NCBI GenBank assembly: GCA_905198745.1
Contig: CAJKDU010000001.1
Location: forward strand, 89,876-153,875
Direction of reading: 5' to 3'
From: an uncultured Prevotella sp.
Lineage (GTDB): Bacteria; Bacteroidota; Bacteroidia; Bacteroidales; Bacteroidaceae
Length of the DNA: 64,000 nucleotides
This document shows, piece after piece, positions 53,050-62,257 of the stretch. The first letter of the stretch is position 1. Each line of letters opens with the position of its first letter. The translations under genes were made by a program, and so were the position numbers. The notes beneath the pieces were generated by a model. It was not told the DNA's origin, made no database searches, and saw only the letters and a program-made list of their open reading frames with translations.

Positions 53050-55055
53050 TCAGGGACGGTTGCCGTTGCAGCTACCTTTCAGTTGGGCAGTCACCGTCGA
53101 CGAAGAGGAGCCGCTGGTGAGCGTATAGCTGCTGCCCGAAGCAAGACCTGCACAAGACACGAGCACCGAACTGCCGCTCATGGATCCGCCGCCAGGTCCG
53201 CCCTGCCCGCCAGGTCCACCAAAGGCCCTGCCACCGAAGCCTCCGCCTCCCTGGCCAGACGACGTGTAGTTGCTCGGCACGGTGAACGTGGCAAGCACCG
53301 TAGAACCGCTTTTCAGCGTGACGGTGGAGTTGGCAGTGACCGACATACTGCCCGTCACGTAGGGTTTGCGTGGAGGCTGCCGTGCTCGGCACCGAGTTGC
53401 CGCCGCCCACGGCAAGCAGGGTTCCGCCGGTGAAAATCACGGAGTAGCCGTCTTCCTCGTTGGCGTCAATGCCACACTCGGGGGCAGATGTGCCGAACGC
53501 CCTGATAACACCGCCGCTGATATACAGGTTGCCGTTGGAGTCGATTCCGTCGTTGCCTGATGCGACAACCGTTATGTCGCCACCTTTTATATATATGTGG
53601 CTCAAGGTCGGAAACACGGAAATTGCCTACTTCAAGAGTTATGTCGCCACCTTTTATATACATGTGGCTCGACGAGTTGAGGCCGTCATCGTAGGAGTTG
53701 ACCACGAGGGTGCCGTCGCTCACGGTAAGCACCGCCTTGCTCTCTATGCCCTCGGCACCGTTGCCCGTGGTGGTCACGCTGATGTTGCCGCCGTTGATGG
53801 TCACGTTGCCATCGGCCTTCATGCCCTTGGGCGACGACTTCTGGTCACTGTCCAGATTGTCGGTGTTGCCTGTATAGTTGGTATATTCCTTACCGTTCAC
53901 ATAGGCATACATGCCGCCCTTGGTGCTCACGGCGATGGTGCCGCCGTTGATGGTGAGGGTGGAGTCGCAGCTGATGCCCTTGCCGCCACTGCCGCTGCTG
54001 ACGAGGGTGAGGGTGCCGCCGTCAATGCGCACGTGGCCGTCGGCACTGATGCATGAGCAGGCCTTGGTCTTCACGTCGTCGGCATCCCACTTTCCGCCGC
54101 CCGAGGTGGTCAGGTTCAGTTCGCCGTCGGTAATCACCACATCGCCGTCGGCCTTCAGTCCTTTGGTGGCTGTGCCGGTAACGGAAATGTTGAGTGTGCC
54201 TCCGTTGACGGTGAGTGTGCCGGTGTCTTCGGTCTCGCGGTCGGTGGCGTCTTTATAGGAAACCTGCACGCCGTCGTCGGCCGTGCCCGATATGCAGAGC
54301 GTGCCGCTCTCCATGAGGAAGTACTGGTTGCAGTTGATACCGTCCTTCGCGGCAGCAAGCACGTTGACCGTGCAGTTCTTCAGTTCCACATACTCCTTGG
54401 AATATATGCCGTGGGCGGTGTTGCCATAGACATTAAGCGTGCCCTTGCCCTTCATCTCCAGATGGCCCTTGCACACGATGCAGCCCTTCTGCGCGCCCGA
54501 GACGCCGTCTGTGAGCGTATTCTCCGTGCTCTTCTTCACGCTGAGTGCAATGCGCTTGCCGTCCTGGATGTTGAGGGGTGCTCCCGCGGAATTGGTGAGC
54601 AACAGGCCGTTGAGTTCAACGGTAGCCTTGTAGGAACCTTCCAGCGAGAACTCGCCGTCGGTGGAAGTTCCGGCAAGCACGTAGGTGATTTCCCCGCACA
54701 CGTCGTCGCTCACAGCGTCGCTCTGCACGAGCGATACGTGGGCACCGTCAATCGTTGGCGTAACATATTGTACCACGTTTCACGCCACGGTCATGGTGGC
54801 AACAGAGCCGTTGTAGTTCACCGTCACGCTGTTGTCCGTCACCTCATGGTCGTCCACATACATCTTGGCGACGTCTGCCACCCGGAAGGTCTTGCCCATC
54901 ACGGTGAGGGTCTCGCCGCCCTGATAGTTCATGACGCCGGCTTCGGAGGCAGGGAAAGCATAGGTTACATTCCCGACAACCACGTTAAGTGTCTGTGCAT
55001 CAGCATACATGGCTATCAACACAGACAAAAGAAATAAGGAAAAAGTCTTTTTCAT
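53050..55055 (-). pseudogene. Carbohydrate-binding (Cthe_2159-like) secreted protein, broken by three lesions
   Basis: The N-terminus has a signal peptide (FSLFLLSVLIAMYADAQ) and a short Prevotella-type domain up to MTVA. An in-frame TGA (54780-54782) interrupts, after which the same frame continues VVQYVTPTIDGAHVSLVQSD. Right-handed beta-helix repeats follow, such as GGTLNISVTGTATKGLKADG and GGNISVTTTGNGAEGIESKA. Around 53571-53670 a 33-bp direct repeat 67 bp apart adds DNA that shifts the frame after YIKGGDIT. Near 53365 one extra A (CAAACCC for CAACCC) shifts it again at ASTQ/PYVTGS. The glycine-rich tail ends SCNGNRP. Family assignment rests on the repeat pattern and ending. Sequencing error cannot be excluded for the single-base lesions. 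Confidence 0.75.
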
Positions 55056-55456
55056 TTCACCGTCATCTTAAAGGTTCTACTTGGAGTCTTGACCACATAA
55101 ATGCCCGCCTTGGCTTGTCGGCAGAAAGCAGACAGGTCGGTATAGGTGCCGAGGCAAACGCCCGCCAGGGTGTAGACCTGCTTGACGTTGTCCTCTCCGG
55201 CAGCCGTGGTCTCGGCAATGCCCGTCAGGTTTTGGTCGGTGAAATACATGCTATTCAGGTCTGCCACACTCATCTCGTGAGTCTCAGTGCCGTTGGAGGC
55301 AACAAGTTTGCCGTCAACGAAGGTCATTGTGAGTGCGGTGACATTCATGGAAACCTTGGTTCCGTCAGCCGATAGAAACGTGAGGAAGCCATAATCGGCG
55401 GCTCTGCCTACCGCTACGGCGAGGCATGCCGTCATCACCAGAATCAATCTCTTCAT
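55052..55456 (-). CDS. Small secreted protein with type-IX-like C-terminal tail, unknown function
   Basis: 134 residues. Signal peptide with VMTACLAVAVGRA at the N-terminus. Two beta-rich stretches (FLTFLSADGTKVSMNVTALT, ETHEMSVADLNSMYFTDQ) resemble the short N-terminal domains in the next gene. The C-terminus, YTLAGVCLGTYTD and GIYVVKTPSRTFKMTVK, resembles the conserved tail seen on many Prevotella exported proteins. The stop overlaps the start of the following carbohydrate-binding gene by 4 bp (ATGA), implying translational coupling before that gene decayed. Confidence 0.75.
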   Translation of the reverse strand: MKRLILVMTACLAVAVGRAADYGFLTFLSADGTKVSMNVTALTMTFVDGKLVASNGTETHEMSVADLNSMYFTDQNLTGIAETTAAGEDNVKQVYTLAGVCLGTYTDLSAFCRQAKAGIYVVKTPSRTFKMTVK

Positions 55457-55650
55457 AAGCTGAAATATGTTGGTTTGTCAATGTTTCCACGATGAGAAAG
55501 TCAAAGAAGCGTCAGCCCGAAACGCAATGCGGAAGGGCCAACGCTTCGGCCGGAATGCGATAAACTGATAAACTAAACAGTCTGGCATAGCCTTCACAGG
55601 CCAACGTCTTCTTCAAACTTCTTTCTCTCTCTCTTATCATTAGCTCACAA

Positions 55651-56412
55651 TCAGAGCTTGTAGGTGTAGGCCAAGCCCAAGGAGTGCATGTCCTGACCAT
55701 TCTTCACCTTGCTGCTCGGTGTCTGGAAACGGTAGTAGAGTTTCACGGCATGGTGCTTGGACAGGCTGAGGTCGGCACCAGCAGTGTAGCGGGTCTTCTG
55801 AAGTCCACCCTTGCCATGGTACACCTCCACGCTTGCAAAGGGTTTTGCAGGGCATTTCCTGATGGTGTAGCTGGCCTGCAGGCGCGAGCGCAACTGGTGT
55901 TGGCTCTTGCTCTGCACGTCTTCCCACTCGTCGGTGTCGAGATTGTGCTTGCGGTCTTGCGCCACCGGACGATAGGTGTATTGGTATTGTTCGCGCCACG
56001 AAAGACCGATGGGCCCTGCCTGAAGACTGCCCGTAACGGCCAGCCGGAAACGGTGGCGGGGCGACCAATAGGGCGGCGTGAACTTGAAGACCGAGCCGTC
56101 CTGGTGACTGCTCATGTCGGTGGCATGCCGATCATAGAAGAAATCGTAGCCTGCCGACAGCTTTACATGGCGGTTGGGCTTGTAAGCCGCATCCAGGTCA
56201 AGGCTCCAGCGTTCCATGTCGCTTGAGTTGTTACGGGTGCGTGCACCCACTTTGGCACCTACAGCCCAGTGCCTGTCCAGTTTCTTTTCCAGGCCGGCAT
56301 CAATGCACAAGCCGAAGTCGGAAGCGTCTTGAGCCTGCATGCCCAGGGTGAAGACAAGCGACAATCCGGCCAATGCCGTGCGCTGTATCATCATTTCTTT
56401 CATACTGTTCAT
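55651..56412 (-). CDS. DUF2490-like outer membrane beta-barrel protein
   Basis: About 253 residues, with a signal peptide (LAGLSLVFTLGMQAQ). The mature part is amphipathic strand-like with many aromatic residues: LDLDAAYKPNRHVKLSAGYD, GLSWREQYQYTYRPVAQD, RSRLQASYTIRKCP. It ends DMHSLGLAYTYKL, a barrel C-terminal strand. This is the pattern of DUF2490 barrels. The start is uncertain among ATGs at 56403 and 56412; the 56475 start adds residues before the signal peptide. It precedes the small secreted protein and carbohydrate-binding gene and may have worked with them. Confidence 0.72.
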   Translation of the reverse strand: MNSMKEMMIQRTALAGLSLVFTLGMQAQDASDFGLCIDAGLEKKLDRHWAVGAKVGARTRNNSSDMERWSLDLDAAYKPNRHVKLSAGYDFFYDRHATDMSSHQDGSVFKFTPPYWSPRHRFRLAVTGSLQAGPIGLSWREQYQYTYRPVAQDRKHNLDTDEWEDVQSKSQHQLRSRLQASYTIRKCPAKPFASVEVYHGKGGLQKTRYTAGADLSLSKHHAVKLYYRFQTPSSKVKNGQDMHSLGLAYTYKL

Positions 56413-56612
56413 CTTGTCTGAAACCTGTTTCCGCCCGTCTCCACCACGAAGACGGGACGGAAAAGAGATTCTCATAATTATATGTGATTCAAACAGTCTC
56501 CCTTATTGAACATTTGTCACGGCTTGTTCGTTACGCCGACAAAAGTAAGACAAATATGCAACAAGGGCAACTTTATTCAACGAACCGGCCATTTGTTTCA
56601 ACAAGCACCGGA

Positions 56613-56647
56613 TAAAAAATCCCGTGATGTAACGGCACCACGGGATT
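56613..56647 (-). terminator. Terminator after TPR protein 1
   Basis: Minus strand stem AATCCCGTG with CACGGGATT (56639-56647 and 56618-56626), then TTTTT. Confidence 0.8.
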
Positions 56648-56660
56648 ATACGCAGTAGTT

Positions 56661-57872
56661 CTATTTCTTCATCAGCCTGTCTATCTCATCAAATTCCTTA
56701 CCCATGTTGAGGTTAAGATAGATAGTGTAGAGCACGGGCGCCCACTTCTGCTTCTGGTCGGGTGCCAACTGCCTGTAACGCTCCATGTAGGGGCGACTCT
56801 TGGTGTAGTTCTCTATTATCTTCTTGCGTGCCGAAGCATAGCGTTGCGACACCTTGTCGAGTTCAATCGCCTTGTTGAAATAGGCCAAGCCTATGTTGAA
56901 GTGTGCGTCGGCAAGGGTGTCGTTCTCTGCGAGCAGGCGCTTGCAGATATCAATGCACTCGTCATACTTGCCGGTGTTGAGCAGCACGGTGCTTTTGGTG
57001 AACCTATAGAGCACATTGGCACTGTCAATGGCCAGCGCCTTGTTGACCACCGCCATGGCAGAGTCTTGCAGGTCGTGCTCCGCATAATAGTCTATCAGTC
57101 GGGGGAAGAAGAAGGGGAACGAAGGATAAAGGTCGAAGCCCTCACGCAACGTTCCGACATAGGCTGTCGAGTCTCCTTTCATCTTGAGCATCTCACACTT
57201 GAACTGCAACAGGAAGTCGCAGCGGGTTGTGTCGCGCAACGCCAGGTCCAGGTATTTGCCCGTCTTGTCCACGTCCTTTTCCTTGTATCCGCAATAGGAA
57301 GCCCAGTAGGCAGCCTCCGCCATGTGCTTGTCTTGCTCCATATAATGATAGGCGGAGAACAGTGGCTGCCGATGGCAGTCTATGTAGGCGTCAAAGAAGT
57401 CGAAGGCCCGTTGGTAGTTCTTCTTGTTGATGAAATAGGCACCGCCGTTGAAGAGGTTGGGACGATAGGTGTTGAGATATTCGGCATGGCTCTTTCTGAA
57501 CTTCAGTTTCACCGTTCCCTTTTCGTCGGGCATGGCGTCCACTGAGTCCATCTGCTCAAGCACGGAGAAAAGGCGGTAGGTGGTGTTGAAGATTGCCGCC
57601 GTGTCGCATTGTTGCTTGAGATAGAGTTTCTCGTTGCCCTGGTCATACTGCGCCTTGACAGACTCAAACAGGGTGGTCCATATCTTCATGTTGCCTCTGT
57701 TGGCAGAATCCTTCAGCAAGTCGGTCATCAACTGTTCTGCCACCTGCAGGTTGTTGCCGCTCTTGATGTAGTCGCGTGCCTGGGAAATCTGCTTCTTCTG
57801 GGCAAAGCCGGAAAGCGGCAGGAAAAGAAGAACTGCTAACAGGACTAAGAAATACTTGTACTTATACATCAT
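56661..57872 (-). CDS. Secreted tetratricopeptide protein 1
   Basis: About 403 residues. Signal peptide FLVLLAVLLFLPLSGFAQ. The body is helical repeats: YIKSGNNLQVAEQLMTDLLK (near residue 30), RPNLFNGGAYFINKKNYQRA (near 135) and YDECIDICKRLLAENDTLAD with AHFNIGLAYFNKAIELDK (near 320). TPR proteins are scaffolds for protein contacts; partner unknown. It is a paralogue of the next upstream gene (58.0-59.2 kb), sharing order and motifs such as RP(N/H)L(F/I)N(G/A)G. It has its own terminator. Confidence 0.8.
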   Translation of the reverse strand: MMYKYKYFLVLLAVLLFLPLSGFAQKKQISQARDYIKSGNNLQVAEQLMTDLLKDSANRGNMKIWTTLFESVKAQYDQGNEKLYLKQQCDTAAIFNTTYRLFSVLEQMDSVDAMPDEKGTVKLKFRKSHAEYLNTYRPNLFNGGAYFINKKNYQRAFDFFDAYIDCHRQPLFSAYHYMEQDKHMAEAAYWASYCGYKEKDVDKTGKYLDLALRDTTRCDFLLQFKCEMLKMKGDSTAYVGTLREGFDLYPSFPFFFPRLIDYYAEHDLQDSAMAVVNKALAIDSANVLYRFTKSTVLLNTGKYDECIDICKRLLAENDTLADAHFNIGLAYFNKAIELDKVSQRYASARKKIIENYTKSRPYMERYRQLAPDQKQKWAPVLYTIYLNLNMGKEFDEIDRLMKK

Positions 57873-57912
57873 ATTATTTGAATACAACGTGGACTATCGG
57901 AAACCTTATCCG

Positions 57913-57963
57913 GGAAATAAAGAAAGAGTTGAGGGAGGCTGCCCTCTTCACGGTGGCAACCTC
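57913..57963 (-). terminator. Terminator after TPR protein 2
   Basis: Minus strand stem GGAGGTTGCC with GGCAGCCTCC (57954-57963 and 57933-57942, one G-U pair), followed by CTCAACTCTTTCTTTATTT. Confidence 0.65.
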
Positions 57964-57994
57964 CGACAACTCTGTATTGAGAACTTTCTGTCAA

Positions 57995-59239
57995 TTACTT
58001 GGTCAAAGCCTCAGCTTCCTTGGTCTGTGGGTCGTTGGCACCGAAGAGCTTGTAGTAGCAGCGATAGAGAGCATAAGCCCAGTTAGACTGCTCACGGTTG
58101 GGGTCAAGGCTCTTGGCTTTCTCCAGGTAGCCCTTGGCCTGCTCATAGATAGGCCAAATCTGATCCTTGGCAGCCTGGCTCAGACGACCGCTCTTGCCTG
58201 AAGCACGGTCTTCGGCCTTCTGTGCACGGTCAAACAGGCAGGCGCCCATGAAAGCGTTCACCTGAGGATTCTCCGGCTTAATCTCCAGTGCCTTCTTGAA
58301 TGCCTCGATAGCATCCTCAAGTTTCTGGGCCACCATCAGGTTCTGACCCTTCACAGCCCATGCGGTGAAGTTCTTGGGGTCCTGGGCAAGCTTCTCCTCA
58401 ACAAGCTTGTTGGCAGAAGCTTCGTCCTTGAATGAAGAATAGAGGTTGATGAGTGTGCCGAAGAGCATCTCGTTGTTGGGGTCCTGGGCATAGAGAGCCT
58501 TCACCTTCTCGGCATAAGCCACGCTGTCGGCATGGTTGGTGAGCTGGGCCTGCATCACGGCGAGTTGGATGTTGAAAGCGTCCTTGCCGTGATCCTTGTC
58601 CTTCACGGCAAGGGCTGCATACTTCTCAGCATTCTTGTAGTCCTTGGCCTGGTAGGCGTAGATGGCTGCATAGTAGGCAATCTGCGTGAGGTTAGCATCG
58701 GGAGTCTTCTCGACCTGGGCCTTGAACATAGGGTCAGAGGCTGTCTCCACATAGTATGCCAGGTTCTTGTAAGCCAAGGCATCGTTGTGGATGTTCTGAT
58801 AGTACACACCTGCATTGATGAGGTGAGGACGGAAGCCATAGAGTTTCTCGCCCAGGTCGGCAAACTTAGGCTTAATCTTGCCCTTGTCGTTCTCCTGCTG
58901 GTCAAACTTGTAGCACTCGGAGCCGTCGTGTACGGCATTGTAGACTGCCGTGTAGAGGCCCAGCGTGTCATACTGCTCTATCTTGCCCTGCTTGAGCTGG
59001 CGGTTCATCTGGTTCTGTGTCTCAGTGCCCTGCTCCTTGGTCACTTTCTCCATGGCGAGGCTCACCAGATGGTTGTAGCACTTGGCCTTTTGCTCGGCCG
59101 AAAGGCTACCGAGGTTCTGCTCCAGAATCTTGGCAGCTTCTGCATAGTCCTTAATCTTGGACATCTGCTTGAATACATCCTGTGCGAAGGCTGTTGAGGC
59201 GGAAGCCATCAACATAGCCGCAATCATAATTTTTTTCAT
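57995..59239 (-). CDS. Secreted tetratricopeptide protein 2
   Basis: About 414 residues from the ATG at 59237-59239 (MKKIMIAAMLMASASTAFAQ). Helical TPR units: IKDYAEAAKILEQNLGSLSA, RPHLINAGVYYQNIHNDALA (near 145), AQKLEDAIEAFKKALEIKPE (near 320) and GACLFDRAQKAEDRAS. Paralogous in organisation to TPR protein 1, likely by tandem duplication. It lies 74 bp downstream of gyrA without an obvious terminator, so it may be partly co-transcribed. Function is unknown. Confidence 0.82.
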   Translation of the reverse strand: MKKIMIAAMLMASASTAFAQDVFKQMSKIKDYAEAAKILEQNLGSLSAEQKAKCYNHLVSLAMEKVTKEQGTETQNQMNRQLKQGKIEQYDTLGLYTAVYNAVHDGSECYKFDQQENDKGKIKPKFADLGEKLYGFRPHLINAGVYYQNIHNDALAYKNLAYYVETASDPMFKAQVEKTPDANLTQIAYYAAIYAYQAKDYKNAEKYAALAVKDKDHGKDAFNIQLAVMQAQLTNHADSVAYAEKVKALYAQDPNNEMLFGTLINLYSSFKDEASANKLVEEKLAQDPKNFTAWAVKGQNLMVAQKLEDAIEAFKKALEIKPENPQVNAFMGACLFDRAQKAEDRASGKSGRLSQAAKDQIWPIYEQAKGYLEKAKSLDPNREQSNWAYALYRCYYKLFGANDPQTKEAEALTK

Positions 59240-59313
59240 ATTCAATATAGTTTTAGTTGTGTCTTTGGAATGTAGAACGGAAGCACAATACTTCCGCCCT
59301 ACCATTCGGTTAT

Positions 59314-61911
59314 TTATTCTTCTGCGTTGTCTTCTGTATCGGCATCAGCCGGTTCGTCGCCTGCCGGCACGTCGGGCACAGTGTCCTTACGGATGGCGTC
59401 GCTGGTCTGCTGCCATGCCTCCTGACTTTCCTGTTCGGCGTCGGCTTCCTTCTCTGAGCTCATCACCTTGCACACGCTCGCTATCACGTCGTTCTTCTTG
59501 GTGAGGTTGATGAGGCGCACGCCCTGGGTGGCACGGCCCATCACACGGCAGTCTGCCACGGCAAGGCGAATCACGATGCCGCTCTTGTTGATGATCATCA
59601 GGTCGTTGTCGTCGGTCACGTTCTTGAGGGCCACCAGACGACCGGTCTTGTCGGTGATGTTCATGGTCTTCACGCCCTTGCCGCCACGGTTGGTCTTGCG
59701 GTAGTCATCCACCAATGAGCGCTTGCCGTAGCCGTTCTCGCTGACCACCATCACGCTCTCGGTCTGCGCGTCGTTCACCACGATCATGCCTACCACCTCG
59801 TCGTCGCCCTCATCGAGCTTCATGCCACGCACACCCGTAGACACACGTCCCATGGTGCGCACGGTGTTCTCGTCGAAGCGCACGGCACGTCCGTTGCGGT
59901 CGGCAAGGATGAGTTCGTTGTGGCCGTTGGTCAAGCGAACGTCTACCACCTCGTCGCCTTCCACAATGTTGATGGCGTTCACGCCATTGGCACGCGGACG
60001 GGAATAGGCTTCCAGGCAGGTCTTCTTCACCATGCCCTTCTTGGTGGCAAACACCACATAGTGACTGTTGAGGAACTCGGTGTCGTTGATGCTGGTCAGG
60101 CGGAGGAATGCGTTCACGCTATCGTCTGCCTCGATGTTGAGCATGTTCTGGATGGCACGTCCCTTGGAGTTCTTCGCACCCTCGGGTATTTCATAGCACT
60201 TGAGCCAGTAGCAGCGGCCCTTGCGGGTGAAGAAGAGCATGGTGTTGTGCATCGTGGCGGGATAGATAAACTCGGTGAAGTCCTGGTCGCGCGTGTGCGC
60301 GCCCTTGGAACCCACGCCGCCACGTGCCTGCTCGCGGAACTCGCTCAGCGGTGTGCGCTTGATGTAGCCCAGATGGCTCACGGTGATAACCACGGGGTCG
60401 TTGGGATAGAAGTCCTCGGGATTGAACTCCTCGCTGGAGTATTTGATTTCGGTGCGGCGTGCGTCGCCGTACTTCTCCTTCACCTCTATGAGTTCGTCCT
60501 TCATCACTTTCTTGCAGAGTTCGGGGTCGGCAAGAATCTGCTCCAAGTAGGCGATGGTCTTCTCCAGTTCCTCGTATTCTGCGTGCAACTGGTCCATGCG
60601 CAGACCCGTGAGCTGCGACAGACGCATGTCGACAATGGCCTTGCTCTGCACCTCGTCGAGTTCGAAGCGCTTCTCCAGGTTGCGCTGTGCATCGGAAGGA
60701 GTCTTCGAGGCACGGATGATGTGCACCACTTCGTCGATATTGTCGCAGGCTATGATCAAGCCTTCCAGTATGTGGGCACGTTCCTGCGCCTTGCGCAGTT
60801 CGTACTTGGTGCGGCGGATGGTCACGTCGTGACGGTGCTCCACGAAATACTTCACGCAGTCCTTGAGTGTGAGCAGACGTGGACGGCCCTTGACCAGGGC
60901 GATGCAGTTCACTGAGAACGAGCTCTGGAGGGCAGTCATCTTGAAGAGCTTGTTGAGTATCACGTTGGCGTTGGCGTCGCGCTTCACGTCCACCACGATA
61001 CGCATACCCTGTCGGCCGGTCTCGTCGTTCACGTTGGAGATGCCCTCTATCTTGCCCTCCTTCACCAGTTCGGCAATATACTCGATGAGCTGTGCCTTGT
61101 TCACGCCGTAAGGAATCTCGGTCACCACAATCTTGTCGTGGTTCTCGCCCGGCTCAATTTCCGCCTTGGCACGAATCACGATGCGGCCCTTACCGGTTTC
61201 GTAGGCATCCTTCACGCCCTGAATACCATATATATAAGCACCCGTAGGGAAGTCGGGAGCCTTGATATACTGCATCAGTCCGTCGATGTCGATATCGGGA
61301 TTGTCTATGTAGGCACAGCATCCGTCGATCACCTCGCCCAGGTTATGGGTAGGAATGTTGGTCGCCATACCCACGGCAATGCCGTTGGCACCGTTGACCA
61401 GCAGGTTGGGCACCTTGGTCGGCATCACTGACGGCTCCTGAAGAGAGTCGTCGAAGTTGTTCTCCATGTCCACGGTGTCTTTGTCGAGGTCGTCCATGAT
61501 GTGTTCGCCCATCTTGGAGAGTCGACACTCCGTGTAACGCATGGCTGCCGGAGAGTCGCCGTCCACGGAACCGAAGTTACCCTGTCCGTCGACGAGCATG
61601 TAGCGCATGTTCCAGCTCTGGCCCATGCGCACCAGTGCGCCATAGACAGAACTGTCGCCGTGTGGGTGATATTTACCGAGCACCTCACCAACCACACGCG
61701 CACACTTCTTGTAGGGACTTGTGCTTGTGTTGCCGATGCCGAGCATACCGAAGAGGATGCGGCGGTGCACGGGCTTGAATCCATCACGTACATCGGGAAG
61801 AGCGCGCGACACAATCACCGACATGGAGTAGTCGATGTAGGAGTCTTGCATCTCTTTCTTGATGTCGACTTTCTCAATTCTGTCGTAATCAAATGTCTGA
61901 GTATCGTCCAT
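59314..61911 (-). CDS. gyrA: DNA gyrase subunit A
   Basis: Breakage-reunion subunit of DNA gyrase, 865 residues. Features: N-terminal DYSMSVIVSRALPDVRDGFK (near 27), the quinolone-determining region HPHGDSSVYGALVRMGQ (82-98), catalytic Tyr126 in AAMRYTECRL, and the GyrA-box-like QARGGVGSKG in the C-terminal domain, which also carries beta-pinwheel repeats (LILADRNGRAVRFDENTV). The C-terminus is acidic (DEPADADTEDNAEE). The residue aligned with E. coli Asp87 is Gly91 here; Ser83 is kept (Ser87). Monocistronic or with the TPR genes. Confidence 0.97.
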   Translation of the reverse strand: MDDTQTFDYDRIEKVDIKKEMQDSYIDYSMSVIVSRALPDVRDGFKPVHRRILFGMLGIGNTSTSPYKKCARVVGEVLGKYHPHGDSSVYGALVRMGQSWNMRYMLVDGQGNFGSVDGDSPAAMRYTECRLSKMGEHIMDDLDKDTVDMENNFDDSLQEPSVMPTKVPNLLVNGANGIAVGMATNIPTHNLGEVIDGCCAYIDNPDIDIDGLMQYIKAPDFPTGAYIYGIQGVKDAYETGKGRIVIRAKAEIEPGENHDKIVVTEIPYGVNKAQLIEYIAELVKEGKIEGISNVNDETGRQGMRIVVDVKRDANANVILNKLFKMTALQSSFSVNCIALVKGRPRLLTLKDCVKYFVEHRHDVTIRRTKYELRKAQERAHILEGLIIACDNIDEVVHIIRASKTPSDAQRNLEKRFELDEVQSKAIVDMRLSQLTGLRMDQLHAEYEELEKTIAYLEQILADPELCKKVMKDELIEVKEKYGDARRTEIKYSSEEFNPEDFYPNDPVVITVSHLGYIKRTPLSEFREQARGGVGSKGAHTRDQDFTEFIYPATMHNTMLFFTRKGRCYWLKCYEIPEGAKNSKGRAIQNMLNIEADDSVNAFLRLTSINDTEFLNSHYVVFATKKGMVKKTCLEAYSRPRANGVNAINIVEGDEVVDVRLTNGHNELILADRNGRAVRFDENTVRTMGRVSTGVRGMKLDEGDDEVVGMIVVNDAQTESVMVVSENGYGKRSLVDDYRKTNRGGKGVKTMNITDKTGRLVALKNVTDDNDLMIINKSGIVIRLAVADCRVMGRATQGVRLINLTKKNDVIASVCKVMSSEKEADAEQESQEAWQQTSDAIRKDTVPDVPAGDEPADADTEDNAEE

Positions 61912-62257
61912 TAATTTTCTATGTGTTATTTTGACTTTAAATTCATTCTAAGGGCGTTTGTTTCCGCTCTAAGCGATTTTCGCCTTTTGTTTCAAGGTGT
62001 AAAATTACTACTTTTTTTCGTAACAAAACGCGTCAGGGGGCAAAAGATTGCGTTTTTTATATGTTTTTAGTGAACAGACGTTTCCCTTTCGGGCCAAACA
62101 GGGCAAAAGCGCCGTGTGTAGGCAGCCTCGGAGCGAACAGTACTGGACGAGCGTTCACCCACAAGTACGACACCTATTCCCCCGAAACAAGCAATCCGCA
62201 GCACCTGCCATGGAAGACGGTGTTGCGGATAGCTTGTTTGAGCCTGGCGTGGTGGCG
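61912..62257. other. Gene-free gap between gyrA and the BspA-like remnant
   Basis: Contains a TAATTTTA on the minus strand about 75 bp before gyrA that may be its -7 box. No coding sequence was recognised. Confidence 0.35.

Noticed and set aside
54780..54782. Recoding of TGA as an amino acid, suggested by two in-frame TGAs in secreted-protein genes
   Set aside because: tex and other intact genes use TGA as a normal stop, and both interrupted genes also have frameshifts, so pseudogene decay is the simpler reading.
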